Below, one piece after another: positions 1 to 10,610 of a stretch of 64,000 bases of DNA. Made by a program: the position numbers and the translations under genes. This DNA comes from Shinisaurus crocodilurus (Eukaryota > Chordata > Lepidosauria > Squamata > Shinisauridae). The notes beneath the pieces are model-generated. The model was not told where the DNA came from and ran no database searches. It saw only the letters and a list, made by a program, of their open reading frames with translations. The stretch lies in the NCBI GenBank assembly GCA_021292165.1, contig CM037879.1:246451797-246515796 (forward strand). Direction: 5' to 3'. The number at the start of each line of letters is the position of its first letter. Within the stretch, counting starts at the first letter, position 1.

Positions 1-57
1 AACCATTTGTAAACTGTCAAGTTTCAATGAATGAAAGATGGGATATAAATGTAGTTA

Positions 58-304
58 TAAATGTAGAGACACAGTGTAGTGTAGAGACCCAGAGTGTGAG
101 ACTGGGACTTGAGAGAGAGTTCTAGTCCCCCCTTGGCCAAGAAGCTCACTGGGTGACTTTGGGCCAGCCACTGACTCTCAGCCTAACCTACCTCACAGGG
201 TTGTTATTGTGAAGATAAAATGGAGAGGAGGAGGACTATGTGGAAAAAGGGTGACATGTAGATGTGATTAAAAATAAATAAATAATAAATTACCGGTAAT
301 ACAT
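58..304 (+). mobile_element. tRNA-derived squamate SINE, copy 1
   Basis: Head resembles a degenerate tRNA with a B-box-like GTTCTAGTCC near 119. The body has the typical CTCACTGGGTGAC and CTAACCTACCTCACAGGG blocks, followed by GATAAAATGGAGAGGAGGAGG and an (AATA)n tail. The same body is seen at 36.6 kb and, inverted, at 47.0 kb. A perfect 24-bp direct repeat flanks it (34-57 and 305-328), which looks like a target-site duplication or a pre-existing SINE tail that was hit. The family is known to be moved by a LINE partner; which one is inferred in the findings. Confidence 0.8.
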
Positions 305-328
305 AAAGATGGGATATAAATGTAGTTA

Positions 329-911
329 ATACATAAATTCAGATGAGAAAAGTGCTGCCTGAACACAGAAAGTCTGAAAACCACTGTGATACCCCATTGC
401 ATGTCAGCACTCAGTATGGTCAAATACTAATACCATTGATTGCATTTCAATTATTATATAGTGAAAAATATTAACTGTCAGATATCAACTATGAAAGTCA
501 AATGTCAATGGATGTCAAATACATTATACCCGTTATTCAGAGTATATTTGAGCGGTCAAAAACAACCAGAGAATATACCCATTCAAAATCTACAGAGGAG
601 AATTTTTTGGAAACAACCTAATTTCTAACTCCTCTTGACTGTAGGTATTGCCTGGTGGGGGGACCCCCGCTTACAGACCTGAGCACCATTCATAGCCTCA
701 GGATCGATATCCGGGTTTGTGGCTTGGAGGAATTAATATCTGCATTTGATATTCAAACTGGGGAGAAAATCATGCCCTAGAAAAGATAAAGTGCTGTGAA
801 ATAATCTATAGTCATGCACAACTAATTTATGTGACAGAGCTCACTTGTGCCACATATTTAGCAATAAGGATTTGCAACTAACTAGTTTTGGGTGGCCGAG
901 TGGTTAAAAAA
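329..911. other. Unassigned stretch
   Basis: Mostly A/T-rich sequence with no repeat family, exon or RNA gene that I recognise. Short open frames here have no recognisable motif. Confidence 0.4.
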
Positions 912-1134
912 AATTTCATTTCATTTATTTCATTTATTTCATTTATATACCGCCCCACAGCCGAAGCTCTCTGGGCGGTTCACAACACTCTATACATAAA
1001 AACAACAATAAAAAACATACTAAATAGTTTAAAAAATTAAAAACCAAATTTAAAAACACAGTTTAAAATAACAATACAAAAGCCAATAAAACTGAGCCTA
1101 CAGGTGACAATCCCCTCCATGCTATTCCAAGCTC

Positions 1135-3070
1135 CTAACCAAATGCCTTGGCATAGAGGGAAGTCTTAACCTGGCGCCGAAAAGATAGTAAGGTTGGCGC
1201 CAGGCGGGTCTCAGTGGGGAGCTGATTCCATAACTGGGGGGCTACCACTGAGAAGGCCCTCCTCCTCGTTGCCACCAACCGAGCCTCTCTTGGAGGTGGC
1301 AGTCGGAGGAGGGCCCCAGATGTTGAGCATAGTGTCCGGGTAGATAGCGGTTGGGAGAGACGTTCCGTCAGGTATTGTGGTCCTAAGCCGTGTAGGGCTT
1401 TATAGGTTAAAACCAGCACCTTGAATTCGGCTCGGAAGCATATTGGCAGCCAGTGCAAGCGGGCCAGAACTGGTGTAATATGCTCAGACCTTCCGGTCCC
1501 TGCAATAAGCCTGACTGCCGCATTTTGCACAAGCTGCAGCTTCCGAACAGTCTTCAAAGGCAGCCCCATGTAGAGTGCATTGCAGTAGTCTAGTTTAGAG
1601 ATCACCAGAGTGTAGATAACTGAGACCAGGCTATCCCTGTCCAGATAGGGGCGTAGCTGGGCCAGCAGCCGAAGCTGGTAAAAGGCACTCCTTGCCACTG
1701 AGGCCACTTGAGCCTCAAGTGACAAAGATGGCTCCAGGAGCACCCCCAAGCTACGAACCTTCTCCTTCAAGGGGAGTGCAACCCCATCCAGAACAGGTTG
1801 AACACCCTCCATCCGGTCAAAGGAACCACCCACTAACAGCATCTCAGTCTTGTCTGGATTGAGCCTCAGTTTGTTAGCCTTCATCCAGTCCATTGTCGCA
1901 GCCAGGCACCGGTTCAGCACATCCACAGCCTCACCTGATGAAGATGAAAAGGAGAAATAGAGCTGCGTGTCATCAGCGTACTGATGGCAACGCACTCCAA
2001 AACTCCGGATGACCCCACTCAGTGGTTTCATGTAGATATTAAATAGCATGGGGGATAAGACCGACCCCTGAGGAACCCCGTACTGGAGAGTCCATGGGGC
2101 CGAGCAACATTCCCCAAGCACCACCCTCTGGAGCCATCCATCCAAGTAGGAGCGGAACCACTGCAATGCAGTGCCCCCCACCCCCAACTCAGACAGCCGC
2201 TCCAGAAGGATACCATGGTCGATGGTATCGAAAGCCGCTGAGAGATCCAGGAGTATCAACAGGGTCACACTCCCCCTGTCTCTCTCCCGACATAGGTCAT
2301 CATACAGGGCGACCAAAGCCGTTTCCGTGCCAAAACCAGGCCTGAAACCCCGACTGAAATGGATCCAGAGAATCAGTCTCATCCAAGAGCACCTGGAGCT
2401 GGTTGGCCACCACCCGCTCAAGGACCTTGCCCAGGAAAGGAACATTCACCACCGGCCTAAAGTTGTTAAGATCTTCCGGGTCCAGAGAGGGTTTCTTCAG
2501 GAGTGGTCTCACCACCGCCTGTTTCAGGTGGCATGGAACCACTCCCTCTCGCAAGGAGGCATTGATCACCTCTCTGGCCCAGCCGGCCGTTCCCTCCCTG
2601 CTAGTTTTTATAAGCCAAGAGGGGCAAGGATCCAGAACAGACGTGGTTGCACGAACCCGTCCAAGCACCTTGTCAACATCCTCAAGCTGTACCAACTGAA
2701 ACTCATCCAAAATAACTAGACCAGGCTGTGCTCCGGGTACCTCTCCTGATTCTACTGCTATAACATTGGAGTCTAAGTCCCTGCGGATGCAAGAGATATT
2801 TTCCTGGAAGTGCCTAGCGAATATATCACAGCGGGCATCAGATGGGTCGATGATGTCCCTGGGGCCGGCGTATAACAGGCCCCGGACGACCCTAAAGAGC
2901 TCCGCTGGGCAGCAGAGAGATGTTTGGATAGAAGCAGTGAGATGTTGTCTCTTTGCCACCTTCACTGCCTCTAGGTATACCTGGCTATAGGCACATACCA
3001 GAGCTCGATTGCATCCACTAGGAGTTTTCCTCCACCTGCACTCAAGCCGTCTCCTGTTTTGCTTCATCAC
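1135..3070 (-). pseudogene. L2 reverse transcriptase region, one frame shift
   Basis: Two overlapping minus-strand frames (3070-2300 and 2445-1135) together make the L2 reverse transcriptase. The upstream frame carries the thumb-proximal N-terminal part with a NNFRPVVNVPFLGKVLE block (RT motif 2a-like). The downstream 436-codon frame has LDLSAAFDT at residues 66-74, GVPQGS at 123-128 and the catalytic YADD at 156-159. Its C-terminal part contains the L2-typical NAAVRLI, HITPVLARLHWLP and YKALHGLGP blocks. The frames join near 2340, where the upstream frame runs on as QAWFWHGNGFGRP while the downstream frame reads RPGFGTETALV; a one-base indel explains this. The protein would copy element RNA at a nicked chromosomal target in the nucleus. 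All three catalytic aspartate positions are intact. Confidence 0.9.
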
Positions 3071-3088
3071 TCTCAGCTCCGGGGTATA

Positions 3089-4169
3089 CTACGGAGCCGT
3101 ATGAGCTCTACTACAGAGAGGGCGCTCAGGAGCAATCGTGTCAACCGCCCGGGTCATCTCCCTATTCCAGAGATCAACCAGGGATTCGACAGGACCGCCA
3201 GCCATATCAGCCGGAAAACCCCCAAGGGCCCTCTGGAAACCATCCGGATCCATCAGCCTCCGGGGGCGGACCATCTTAATAGGTCCCCCACCCTTGCAGA
3301 GGGGGAAAGCTGCTGTTAGCCTAAATCTCAGCAGGTAGTGATCTGACCATGACAAGGGGACCGATTCAAAGTCCCCCACCTTCAGATCACTATCTCCATG
3401 TCCGGCTGAAAAAACCAGGTCTAGAGTGTGCCCTGCTACATGTGTTGGGCCGATGACATGTTGGGACAGTCCCATGGTTGTCATGGAGTCCATGAATTCC
3501 TGAGCCACACCAGACAAGGTGCCCTCAGCATGGATGTTGACATCCCCCAGGACCAGCAGCCTGGGGGACCTCAGCATCACCAGTGAGACCACCTCCGTCA
3601 GCTCAGCCAGGGAGTCTGTTGAGCAGCGGGGTGGGCGGTACACCAACAGAATCCCTAATCTGTCCTGCTGGCCCAACACAAGGTGCAAATACTCCAGACC
3701 AATAGTCAGACGGACAGGGAGCCTGGAGAGAGAGATAGAATTCCTATAGACCACGGCAACCCCCCCCTCCCCGGCCCTCAGGTCTACCCTGATGCTGCAC
3801 CAAGTACCCCAGTGGGCAAAGCTGGGAGAGACTAACTCCTCCCTGTTCTCCCACCCAGGTCTCGGTAATGCATGCCAGATCGGCCACCTTATCCACTATT
3901 AGATCGTGCATGAGGGAGGTTTTATTTTGCACCAATCTGGCATTTAGAAGCAGCATCCGGAGATCCGAGGGCAGGCTGATAGGGCAACCACCAAACCTGC
4001 GGGTGCGAGGAGGGCCGGAACACAGCACAGCCATTAAGTGTCTGGGCCGTGTTCCCCTTACCTGGCTAGTCCTCCTCCCAACGTCATATCTCCCTCTACC
4101 CGTCACTACACTAATCGGGGCCCCCACAGAACCCCCCACTTGACCACATGACTCCCCTCCAAGGCACAT
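3089..4169 (-). pseudogene. L2 endonuclease region, frame shifted
   Basis: Frame 4169-3744 holds the N-terminal endonuclease part (LLNARLVQNKTSL, then ITETWVGE, which supplies the conserved Asn and Glu). Frame 3754-3089 continues it with VYRPP, GDVN at residues 70-73 and SWSDHYLL, which carries the terminal Asp-His pair. This is the apurinic/apyrimidinic-like nuclease that nicks target DNA for L2-clade LINEs. The break between the frames sits on a C homopolymer near 3762-3768, where the reading switches from GRGGG into VVYRNS. The second frame is in phase with the reverse transcriptase frame that begins at 3070, and only the stop codon at 3089-3091 separates them. In the parent element this was therefore one continuous ORF2. 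Confidence 0.85.
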
Positions 4170-4400
4170 GCTCAGGCCCTAGACAGGGAAAAAAGCAATC
4201 CCCCCCACCAAGGGCACCAAGCAACAATAGCAATGTTAGGGGGGAGGCCCTTGCCCTTGTGGCACACCCGAAGTGGCTCCCCCCAAAGGGGCGACCCCCT
4301 TTGGTGTCACCCCTTCGGGGCCGTCGCCACCAGGGCGTCGCCACCCTGCTCTGGGCTGGCAGATAAAGGCCTGCGGAGCGTCCAGCAAGCCCAGGTGGCA

Positions 4401-4649
4401 GGCGTCTCAATCAGGCAGGCCTGGGGGAGTCACCCTCCTCCTGCTGGCAGTGGAGCTTCTCCCAAGAGAGGGGCCCAATCCAGCCAGCAGCAACAGCGTC
4501 AGCCAAGACAGAGGGCTGACGAGGTGGTAAAGCAGGCAGCTGGCAGGATGGTAGAAAGGTGGACTCCTGGTGGACTCCAACTGGGCCAAAGGTCCATGAG
4601 GAACCACCAGGAGCATGCCATCAGATGACCTCCGCAACCAGGCAGGTTG
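4401..4649. other. GC-rich stretch upstream of L2
   Basis: GC-rich sequence between the endonuclease-bearing L2 and the next L2 fragment. It may be L2 5' untranslated leader on the minus strand. No defined boundary or target duplication was found. Confidence 0.35.
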
Positions 4650-5279
4650 GTATGGGAGGAGGCGCTCTCAGGTAACCTGGTCCCAAGTTGTTTCAGGCTT
4701 TGTACACAAGTACCAGAACCTTAAACTTGACCCGGTAGCTAATAGGTAGCCACTGCAGTTTCTTCAGCAAAGGAGTTGCATGCTGAAAAGGGTCAGCTCT
4801 CGACAATAGCTGAGCTGCTGCATTCTGCACTAGCTCCAGCTTCTGGAGCAGCCTTAAGGGCAGCCCCACATAGAGCGCATTGCAGTAATCCAGTCTTGAG
4901 GTTACTAGTACCTGTATCACTGTGGCCAAGCTATCCTTGTCCAGGAGAGGCCGTAGCTGGCAAACCAATTGAAGATGGTAAAAGGCACTCCGAGCTGCAG
5001 CAGTCACTTGGGACTCCAGCGACAATGATGGATCTAGAAGTACCCCCAGACTATGAACCTGATCTTTCAAAGAGAGTGCACCACCCTGCAGAACAGGCAA
5101 TGAGCCTATCTCCAGACTCGGGAACCACTCACCCACAGGGCTTCTGTCTTGCCAGGATTCAGCCTCAGTTTATTGGTTCTCATCCAGCCCATCACTGAGT
5201 TCAGCCACTGGTCCAGGACTTGCACAGTCTCTCCTGATTCAGTTATCACAGGGATATAGAGCTGTGTGTCATCAGGGAA
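4650..5279 (-). mobile_element. L2 LINE fragment, RT C-terminal half
   Basis: Minus-strand translation gives DDTQLYIP at the 5' side (near 5278-5250), then MRTNKLRLNPGKTEAL. A 147-codon frame (5136-4693) follows, containing SLGVLLDPSLSLESQV, LVTSRLDYCNALYVGLP, LVQNAAAQLL and LQWLPISYRVKFKVLVLVYKA. These are consecutive blocks of the L2 reverse transcriptase C-terminal region. The catalytic first Tyr-Ala is degraded to Phe-Pro. The 3' untranslated region is missing. It lies in the same orientation as the larger L2 just before it but is clearly more diverged. Confidence 0.85.
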
Positions 5280-5282
5280 GAC

Positions 5283-5595
5283 TGTGTTTTATAGTGGGGG
5301 GGGGGGTTGCCTGTTGTGTCTATTCTCTTGGGGGGGGGTGTATGGCCTGTATTGGGTGTGTGTGTGTATGTATGTAGACTGTGTAGGGGGTTTTGGGGGG
5401 GCTATTTTGCTGTGGGGTATGTGTTGTTGTTTTGGTGTGCTGTGTGTGTTTTGCCTATGGAGGGGTGGTATGTATGTGTGCTTCTCTGAACATGATCTGT
5501 TTTCCTTCTGTGAAATGGATGTATATATTGTTGTATATTGTGGTCGCACATGTGTTGTATATTGTGGTATATTGCAGTAGCAAATGTGTGGCTTA
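5283..5595 (+). repeat. G/T-only low-complexity tract
   Basis: About 310 bases in which the plus strand is almost devoid of C and rich in G runs (several of 7 or more) and TG/GTAT repeats. Open frames here are composition artefacts. Multiple G runs make a four-stranded G structure plausible. Confidence 0.75.
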
Positions 5596-5605
5596 ACGTT
5601 TAGGT

Positions 5606-5745
5606 CTCAGACATAGGAACATAGGAAGCTGCCGTATATGGAGTCTGACCATCGGTCTATCAAGCCCTGAATAGTCAACACTGGCAGGATATCAGGCAGG
5701 ATTCTTGCCTGGCCCTACTTGGAGCTGCCAGGGATTTAATTAACT
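5606..5745 (-). mobile_element. tRNA-Ala SINE body fragment
   Basis: Reverse complement of the body and tail of the SINE found at 37.66 kb: AGGAACATAGGAAGCTGCC, then GTCTGACC and a degraded TGGACC block. The tRNA-like head is missing. Confidence 0.65.
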
Positions 5746-5804
5746 TCTCCCTTGTACTCAGTTTCTCCGGCAAGTTACTTGTTTTGTGTTACCCAGGCCA
5801 GTAC

Positions 5805-5916
5805 AGCAGCCATTTTGTGACTAGGCATACAGTCATTTTGTGGTGGAGCTCACAACAATTTCTCAAATGTCAAACAGTGCCCACGGAACCCAAAAAGTTG
5901 AAGAAACCCTGCTCCA
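5805..5916. mobile_element. hAT-type element end, copy 1
   Basis: CAGCCATTTTGTG, TTTCTCAAATGTC and GTGCCCACGG, ending ACCCTGCTCC. The same block order recurs at 9171-9251, so it is one terminus of a dispersed hAT-like element. No partner end was found. Confidence 0.5.
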
Positions 5917-6034
5917 GCTATCTATTGCATTTTGACATGCATGCATTGTGTATTGTGTGGTGTGCTGGGCAGCTGGAAGCACAACCCAGATTGGATGTAG
6001 ATGCACTGGTGAGAGAACACAATAACGTACACAA

Positions 6035-6215
6035 CATGGCAAGCCATTGTGGGTAATCAGACATGGTGGGTTGCCATGTCGTCCAAACCCAGACTGCTTC
6101 CAGCAAGGTGGCTTGTTTTAGGGCAACAAGCCACCCTGACAACCCATCGCTTGTTCTAGGGGTTGTTCGACTCATGATGGGTTGTCATATCGTCCGAACC
6201 TGGGACACCGATTCC
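6035..6215. mobile_element. Fold-back MITE
   Basis: A short hairpin (GGTGGCTTGTTT near 6105 against AACAAGCCACC near 6128) sits between two similar blocks, GGGTTGCCATGTCGTCC (about 6068) and GGGTTGTCATATCGTCC (about 6178). It belongs to the AAGCCAC/GTGGCTT group also seen at 8.84, 21.5 and 28.9 kb. Confidence 0.5.
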
Positions 6216-6238
6216 ATCATGGTTTGTGAAGAGCAGCT

Positions 6239-6384
6239 AGCCATGAAATCTGTGTATATTTCCCAACAACAACAACAACGTGCAAATATACACAGATTTC
6301 ATGGCTTGGAAGTAAATGGAGGGGAATATAATGCAAATTTCCCCTCCATTTACTTCTCAGCCATGAAATTTGCATATATTTCCT
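6239..6384. repeat. Nested hairpins with three copies of one arm
   Basis: AGCCATGAAATCTGTGTATA (6239) is followed by its inverse ending ATTTCATGGCTT (about 6306). A second hairpin follows, GGAAGTAAATGGAGGGGAA against TTTCCCCTCCATTTACTTC, then a third AGCCATGAAAT arm (6359). A CAA microsatellite lies in the first loop. Confidence 0.75.
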
Positions 6385-6418
6385 AGTTTAAAAAATGCAC
6401 ATATTTTCCACTTTAAAA

Positions 6419-6442
6419 CACACACACACACACACACACACC
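6419..6442. repeat. (AC)n microsatellite
   Basis: About 12 uninterrupted AC units. Confidence 0.95.
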
Positions 6443-7502
6443 TTAAAGGTGGCAGAATGGATTGGAGCAAGTGGGGCACCAGCAACAGTGGAACATACAT
6501 CCACCCCTCCAGTGTGGCCCCTTTTGCTCTGTCCTATTCAGCTGCCTTTTTAGGGCTTTTTTTTTAGAACTCCCAGGGAACCGCAGCAGTAAGTGCTCTA
6601 AAAAGGAGGAGCGGAGCCACAAAAAGGGGGGTGCTAATATATTCCCTTTCTGGAGAAGCTGGAGATCTGAGGAAGTGTCGAATATGGAGGGCACTGAGAA
6701 CTGTCTGTTCAACACAGGGATGCAATTTGGGCAGATGGGGGTGGTGGAGGCTGGCCTATCCAGTTATTTTAAAGGGTAGGCTCAGCATACCTAATAATTA
6801 CCTTCTTGGAGGTCTTCATATTTAGCTTTTCTACTTGTGCTAGGGTCTCAGTATTTAACTTTCTACTTAGATTGGGTTACCAGAAAAAATATATAAACTT
6901 TTAGAAAATTAAATTTCACTAGTATACTCTGTGAGTAAAATGAATATTTTTTTCTAGCCTTCCAAAGAGGAGCTAGAAAATTTCCCCATTATATAAACAA
7001 TTCTTTGATCATATGCTACGTACCGTATATGCTTGTGATAGGTTTTGTGATTTGATGATATTTTGTGTTTTGGGATGTTTTGGCTGTGGATGAGAGCATG
7101 AGCTTGAGTTATTGGCTCTGCGTATTTCTAGTTCTTGTTTGGTTACTGTGGTACACTGTACTACAAACCTGGATTATGGTGGATTGATGGCAGTGGCCTC
7201 ATATCTTCTATGGGAGCCTACCTTCTTCTAGAGTTAGAATACCACCCTGGATTCCCTGTTTCCTCCTGAGTGGCCATAGCTATGTAACTAAGGCCCCAGG
7301 TGGCATCTCCAGTTAAAGGGACCTCTGCCTTTCCCAAGAACTTCTGCTATTAGTTAACTGGTTGTTAGTTAATGTAACCGGCTGTTAGCTGGCAGGGCTA
7401 GAACATGTGTGCCTGGTATGTCTTGATTGGTAAATCTGGCTACATACAATATTCCGTATAGCCAGTGCTGTAGAGATATATGATTTAGGATTGTTTTCAT
7501 AG
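6443..7502. other. Unassigned stretch
   Basis: No recognisable element or exon. Open frames at 6443-6825 overlap on both strands and have no motif. Confidence 0.4.
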
Positions 7503-7662
7503 ATTTCATAGATCATAGAGTTGGAAGGAGCCTACAAGGCTATCAAGTCCAACCCCCTGCTCAATGCAGGAAACTAGAAGAGGGGGTCTCCCATCCAAGT
7601 AATAACCAGACCTGACCCTGCTTGGCTTTCCACGCTCAGTCAAGCTGAGCCAGCGTAAGCCA
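7503..7662 (-). mobile_element. 5S rRNA-derived SINE with CR1-like tail, copy 1
   Basis: On the minus strand the head (7660 downward) reads GCTTACG, a degraded 5' part, then AAGCCAAGCAGGGTCAGG and TTACTTGGATGGGAGACC. These correspond to the A-box, intermediate element and C-box of 5S rRNA, the internal RNA polymerase III promoter. The tail reads CTGCATTGAGCAGGGGGTTG and CTTCCAACTCTATGATCTATGA, matching the terminal part of the CR1 at 53.6 kb. It is not a 5S gene, because the 3' third of 5S is replaced by CR1 sequence. Confidence 0.88.
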
Positions 7663-7725
7663 CAAGTGCAAATATTGGAAAGATTGCTGCAGAAACAGGT
7701 TGTGGCTGACTCATGATGCTGGCAG

Positions 7726-8104
7726 TAGGGGTGGGCCATCTGCCCGCCCCTTGACTTGCTGGGCGCCCGGTGAGCACTGCCGCCGCGCCTGCCAAGTCAG
7801 GCCAAAAGCGAGCACCAGCTGAGGCACTCGCCAGACTTCCAGGTTCCCGGTGGTATGCTTTTTACATTGAAAATGGCATAAGAGATGTTAAAAGCAGCCA
7901 CAATTTGCGTAACTTGCGCAAATCGTGGCCATTTTTAATGTATCTAACGCCATTTTCTACGTAGAAATTGTACTGCCGGGAACCCAGAAGTCTCTTCCCT
8001 GGCTTGGCTTGGGAAAATGTGCGTCGAGCCAGGGAAACAGGTAGGCCGAGCCCGGCGAGTTCTCCGGACTTCCACCCCCCAATCAAGCTCTGCACACATC
8101 CCTA
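7726..8104. mobile_element. Palindromic GC-end MITE, family T, copy 1
   Basis: 379 bp with near-inverted ends (TAGGGGTGGG against CACATCCCTA). The central palindrome is AAATGGCATAAGA... against ...TAACGCCATTTTCTAC, with a core of CACAATTTGCG and CGCAAATCGTG. The flanking arms carry CCCGGTGG/CCGGGAACCC. The same organisation is at 17131-17510, and half of it at 61735-61945. Confidence 0.7.
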
Positions 8105-8840
8105 GGCCTGGCAGTACCTCATTGATAACTGTATATACTTCTCGCAACATTTTCTATAAGAAGTTGTCATCTTATTTAAACTGGATCCATGTTCCCTCAT
8201 GTTCTTGTTTTCCTTGCTTAAAGACTCCTTCTGACAGTCAAGGTACTAATGAAAGGCACCTTTTTGTCAGACATTTTATTTTGCTATAAATATTTTATGC
8301 ACCTCTACTGAGAAACAAGGGACACACAAGATGTGTATGATAATGATGTTATTTGCATCTAAAACATTGTAAACATGCAAATAGTAATACAGCACCTTTG
8401 TTAAATGGCCGTAGCAAGTCACATGCAAAAATCCAGTGTTAATTTACCAGAATTACAGATGTGAATCCTGAAGCTGAGATAGTGGCTGGTTTAAGCCACC
8501 AAGAGCTGATCTGAGATTTGAACCAGGGCCTTTCCATCTCGGAAGTTGTGATCTCAGGCTCAGCCATCTCTAAAAATCAACCTATTCTCTAAAAAACCCA
8601 AACCAAACAAAAGCTGATTCCAGTTATTGCAATCCCTATTGCCAAAAAGAGACCCACATAAATATACAGATTTGTTTTATTGCTTTCCCCTCCCTGCTTT
8701 AAGGAAAACCTTGGAAAATGTTAAGGCAGCCTTCTTTCTCTCCCTTTCTAGCCTCTAGCCTTGCCCTTTCCCTCCCAGCCTCTCTCCCCCGCTCACCTTT
8801 TTAGCTCACTTTTGACTAGCCACCCCCCCCCACAGCCATT
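8105..8840. other. Unassigned stretch
   Basis: No confident element. Around 8460-8580 there is a weak tRNA-SINE-like segment (GAACCAGGGC), too degraded to call. Confidence 0.35.
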
Positions 8841-9142
8841 GGCTGAGTTCAGACAACACAATAAGCCACACTCAAGGGTTGAGTATGGGTTGTTGTTGAA
8901 CCATGGCTTATCGTGTTGTCTGAACCCAGCTGAGATAACAAGCCATGGTTTGTTAACCACGAACAACCCATGAAGAGAATCCATGGTTTGTTTTGGGTTT
9001 TGAACTGTGGGCTGTTCACCATGGTTCATTATCTTGGCTGGGTTCAGACAACACGATAAGCCATGGTTCAACAACAAGCCACGGTTCAACAACAAGCCAC
9101 ACTCAACCCTTGAGTGTGGCTTATTGTGTTGTCTCTGAACAC
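8841..9142. mobile_element. Fold-back MITE, family CTGGGTTCAGACA, copy 1
   Basis: Outer inverted ends are GGCTGAGTTCAGACAACAC and GTGTTGTCTCTGAAC. Internal repeats of CTGGGTTCAGACAACACGAT and AAGCCATGGTT occur in both orientations. The family is shared with 37825-38118. Confidence 0.75.
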
Positions 9143-9170
9143 ATTATGTGAATAGCCACAACCACCATGG

Positions 9171-9251
9171 GAGCCATTTTGTGGTGGCACCCACAGCAGT
9201 TTCTCAAATTCCCAAATGTGCCCACGGGCCCAAAAAGATTGTGGACCCCTG
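9171..9251. mobile_element. hAT-type element end, copy 2
   Basis: GAGCCATTTTGTGGTGGC, TTTCTCAAATTCCC and GTGCCCACGGGCCCAAAAAG, ending GGACCCCTG. The reverse complement starts CAGGGGTCC, a typical hAT terminus. Same family as 5805-5916. Confidence 0.6.
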
Positions 9252-10127
9252 CTCTAAGGCGCTCAGGATGGCACAGCATGGTTCTAGATCTGTAAGAGAT
9301 CACTAGATCAGAGTCATATGTTGCAATCCTGCACCTACTTAGGGTCATAGATGTCTTTGGACCAGTATAGATCAATCTTCCAGGAAGAAGGCCTTGATCC
9401 AGCAAGGGGTGATCCATGCACAGAAACATCCCTGCACCTGAAACTTCCCTACTGCCTGCATAGGTTGCCTGGGTGGTATCTAACAGCCTGGGTCGCATTG
9501 GGTGGAGGTTGACATAGTAGAGAGATCCCTCTATAGGCCCAATCCCAGAGATACTGGACCTCAGCTACAGGTTGTGCTTTATCCACTGCTACATTCAAAA
9601 GACCTGTTCTTCCTTTCTCTTGGAAAATGGATGAAATGCAGGCACTTCCTTCTGCCTCTCACTGACCATGTTATCAGCAAGGAAAACAGGTAGATAATAT
9701 ATACGAAATGGGGCAAATGTCTTCACCACATAGCTTTATATAAATCAAGTTTCAAGTAAGTCAAGATGCTCTGCAAAACAGAGCAGTTCTAAAGAACCTA
9801 TTTATTACAGCATGGATATTTTGAAGTCTTCATTTGCGGAGCTGTTCTTTCCTGTAGGCGGACATAATTAAACCTCAGTAACATGAGATGTATATTATTT
9901 TTCCCCTTTATTTGTATTTTAGCTATTTTGGTCTCTCTCTGTTTTGTAGGTGTAAAATATTTTGTATTAATTAACTGAAGTGATGTCTAGTTCCCCCCCA
10001 AACACAGATGTCATGTTGTTTGTAGGTTAACAATGTTTTCTTCTCTAAGAAAGAGAATAAAATTTAACTACCGTATACTTAATTTGAGGCAGGAAAAAAA
10101 ACCCTCCCTCTAACTTTCCCATATTGG
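9252..10127. other. Unassigned stretch
   Basis: AT-rich toward 9.9-10.1 kb. No exon or repeat family recognised. Confidence 0.4.
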
Positions 10128-10255
10128 GGGTTGGATCCAGACTGATGCTTAGAATAGACCCATTTAAAACAATGGGACAAATTAGGCATGACTCACTTAA
10201 GTCCCATTGATTACAATGTGTCAAATCTAAGTATAGCTAAATCTGGATCCAACCC
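10128..10255. mobile_element. Short palindromic MITE
   Basis: Inverted ends GGGTTGGATCCAGACT and ATCTGGATCCAACCC. The interior has a mirrored AATGGGAC/GTCCCATT pair. 128 bp, non-coding. Confidence 0.75.
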
Positions 10256-10301
10256 TGGATCTGTTAAGAGTTTCTTAATATCCTTCTTTATGGTAGGAAA
10301 G

Positions 10302-10331
10302 TGTGTGTGTATGTGTGTGTGTGTGTGTGTG
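10302..10331. repeat. (GT)n microsatellite
   Basis: About 15 GT units with one A interruption. Confidence 0.95.
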
Positions 10332-10394
10332 TCCTCTCCTTTTAGATCTGCTGATTTTGCTCCGTGAAGATTATGTTGCTAGTGTGTTCTCAAT

Positions 10395-10610
10395 TTATAG
10401 TTATTAGTCTGTTTTTAATGGATTTTATTATGGTTTTAAAATCTTTTCGTATTGCTTTATGAATTTTATCAGTTTTAACTGTTATTGTATATTGTATATT
10501 TATTTTGATTTTATTATGCGTTTAAAATATTATTGTAAGCTGCTTCGAGAGCTACCTTTGGTTTGAAGAGGAGAGTAGTCAATTAAATATATACATACAT
10601 ACATACATAC
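10395..10610 (+). mobile_element. L2-like 3' untranslated fragment
   Basis: T-rich 3' UTR style sequence ending GTAAGCTGCTTCGAGAGC, then an A/T tail merging into a (CATA)n microsatellite at 10588-10610. This resembles the terminal hairpin region of L2 elements elsewhere in the window. Confidence 0.5.

Larger units (their letters stand above)
912..4400 (-). mobile_element. Near full-length L2-clade LINE
   Basis: The element reads from about 4400 down to 912. It has a GC-rich 5' leader, an apurinic-type endonuclease region (about 4170-3090), a reverse transcriptase region (3070-1135) and a 3' end. The 3' end contains CCGCCCAGAGAGC, then a complementary GGGCGG, then ATAAATGAAATAAATG repeats. 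The same end appears in the other L2 tails of this window. The coding part is broken by only three lesions: a frame shift at a C run near 3762-3768, one in-frame stop at 3089-3091, and one frame shift near 2340. That suggests a fairly recent insertion. The exact 5' end is uncertain, because GC-rich sequence continues to about 4640. Confidence 0.88.
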
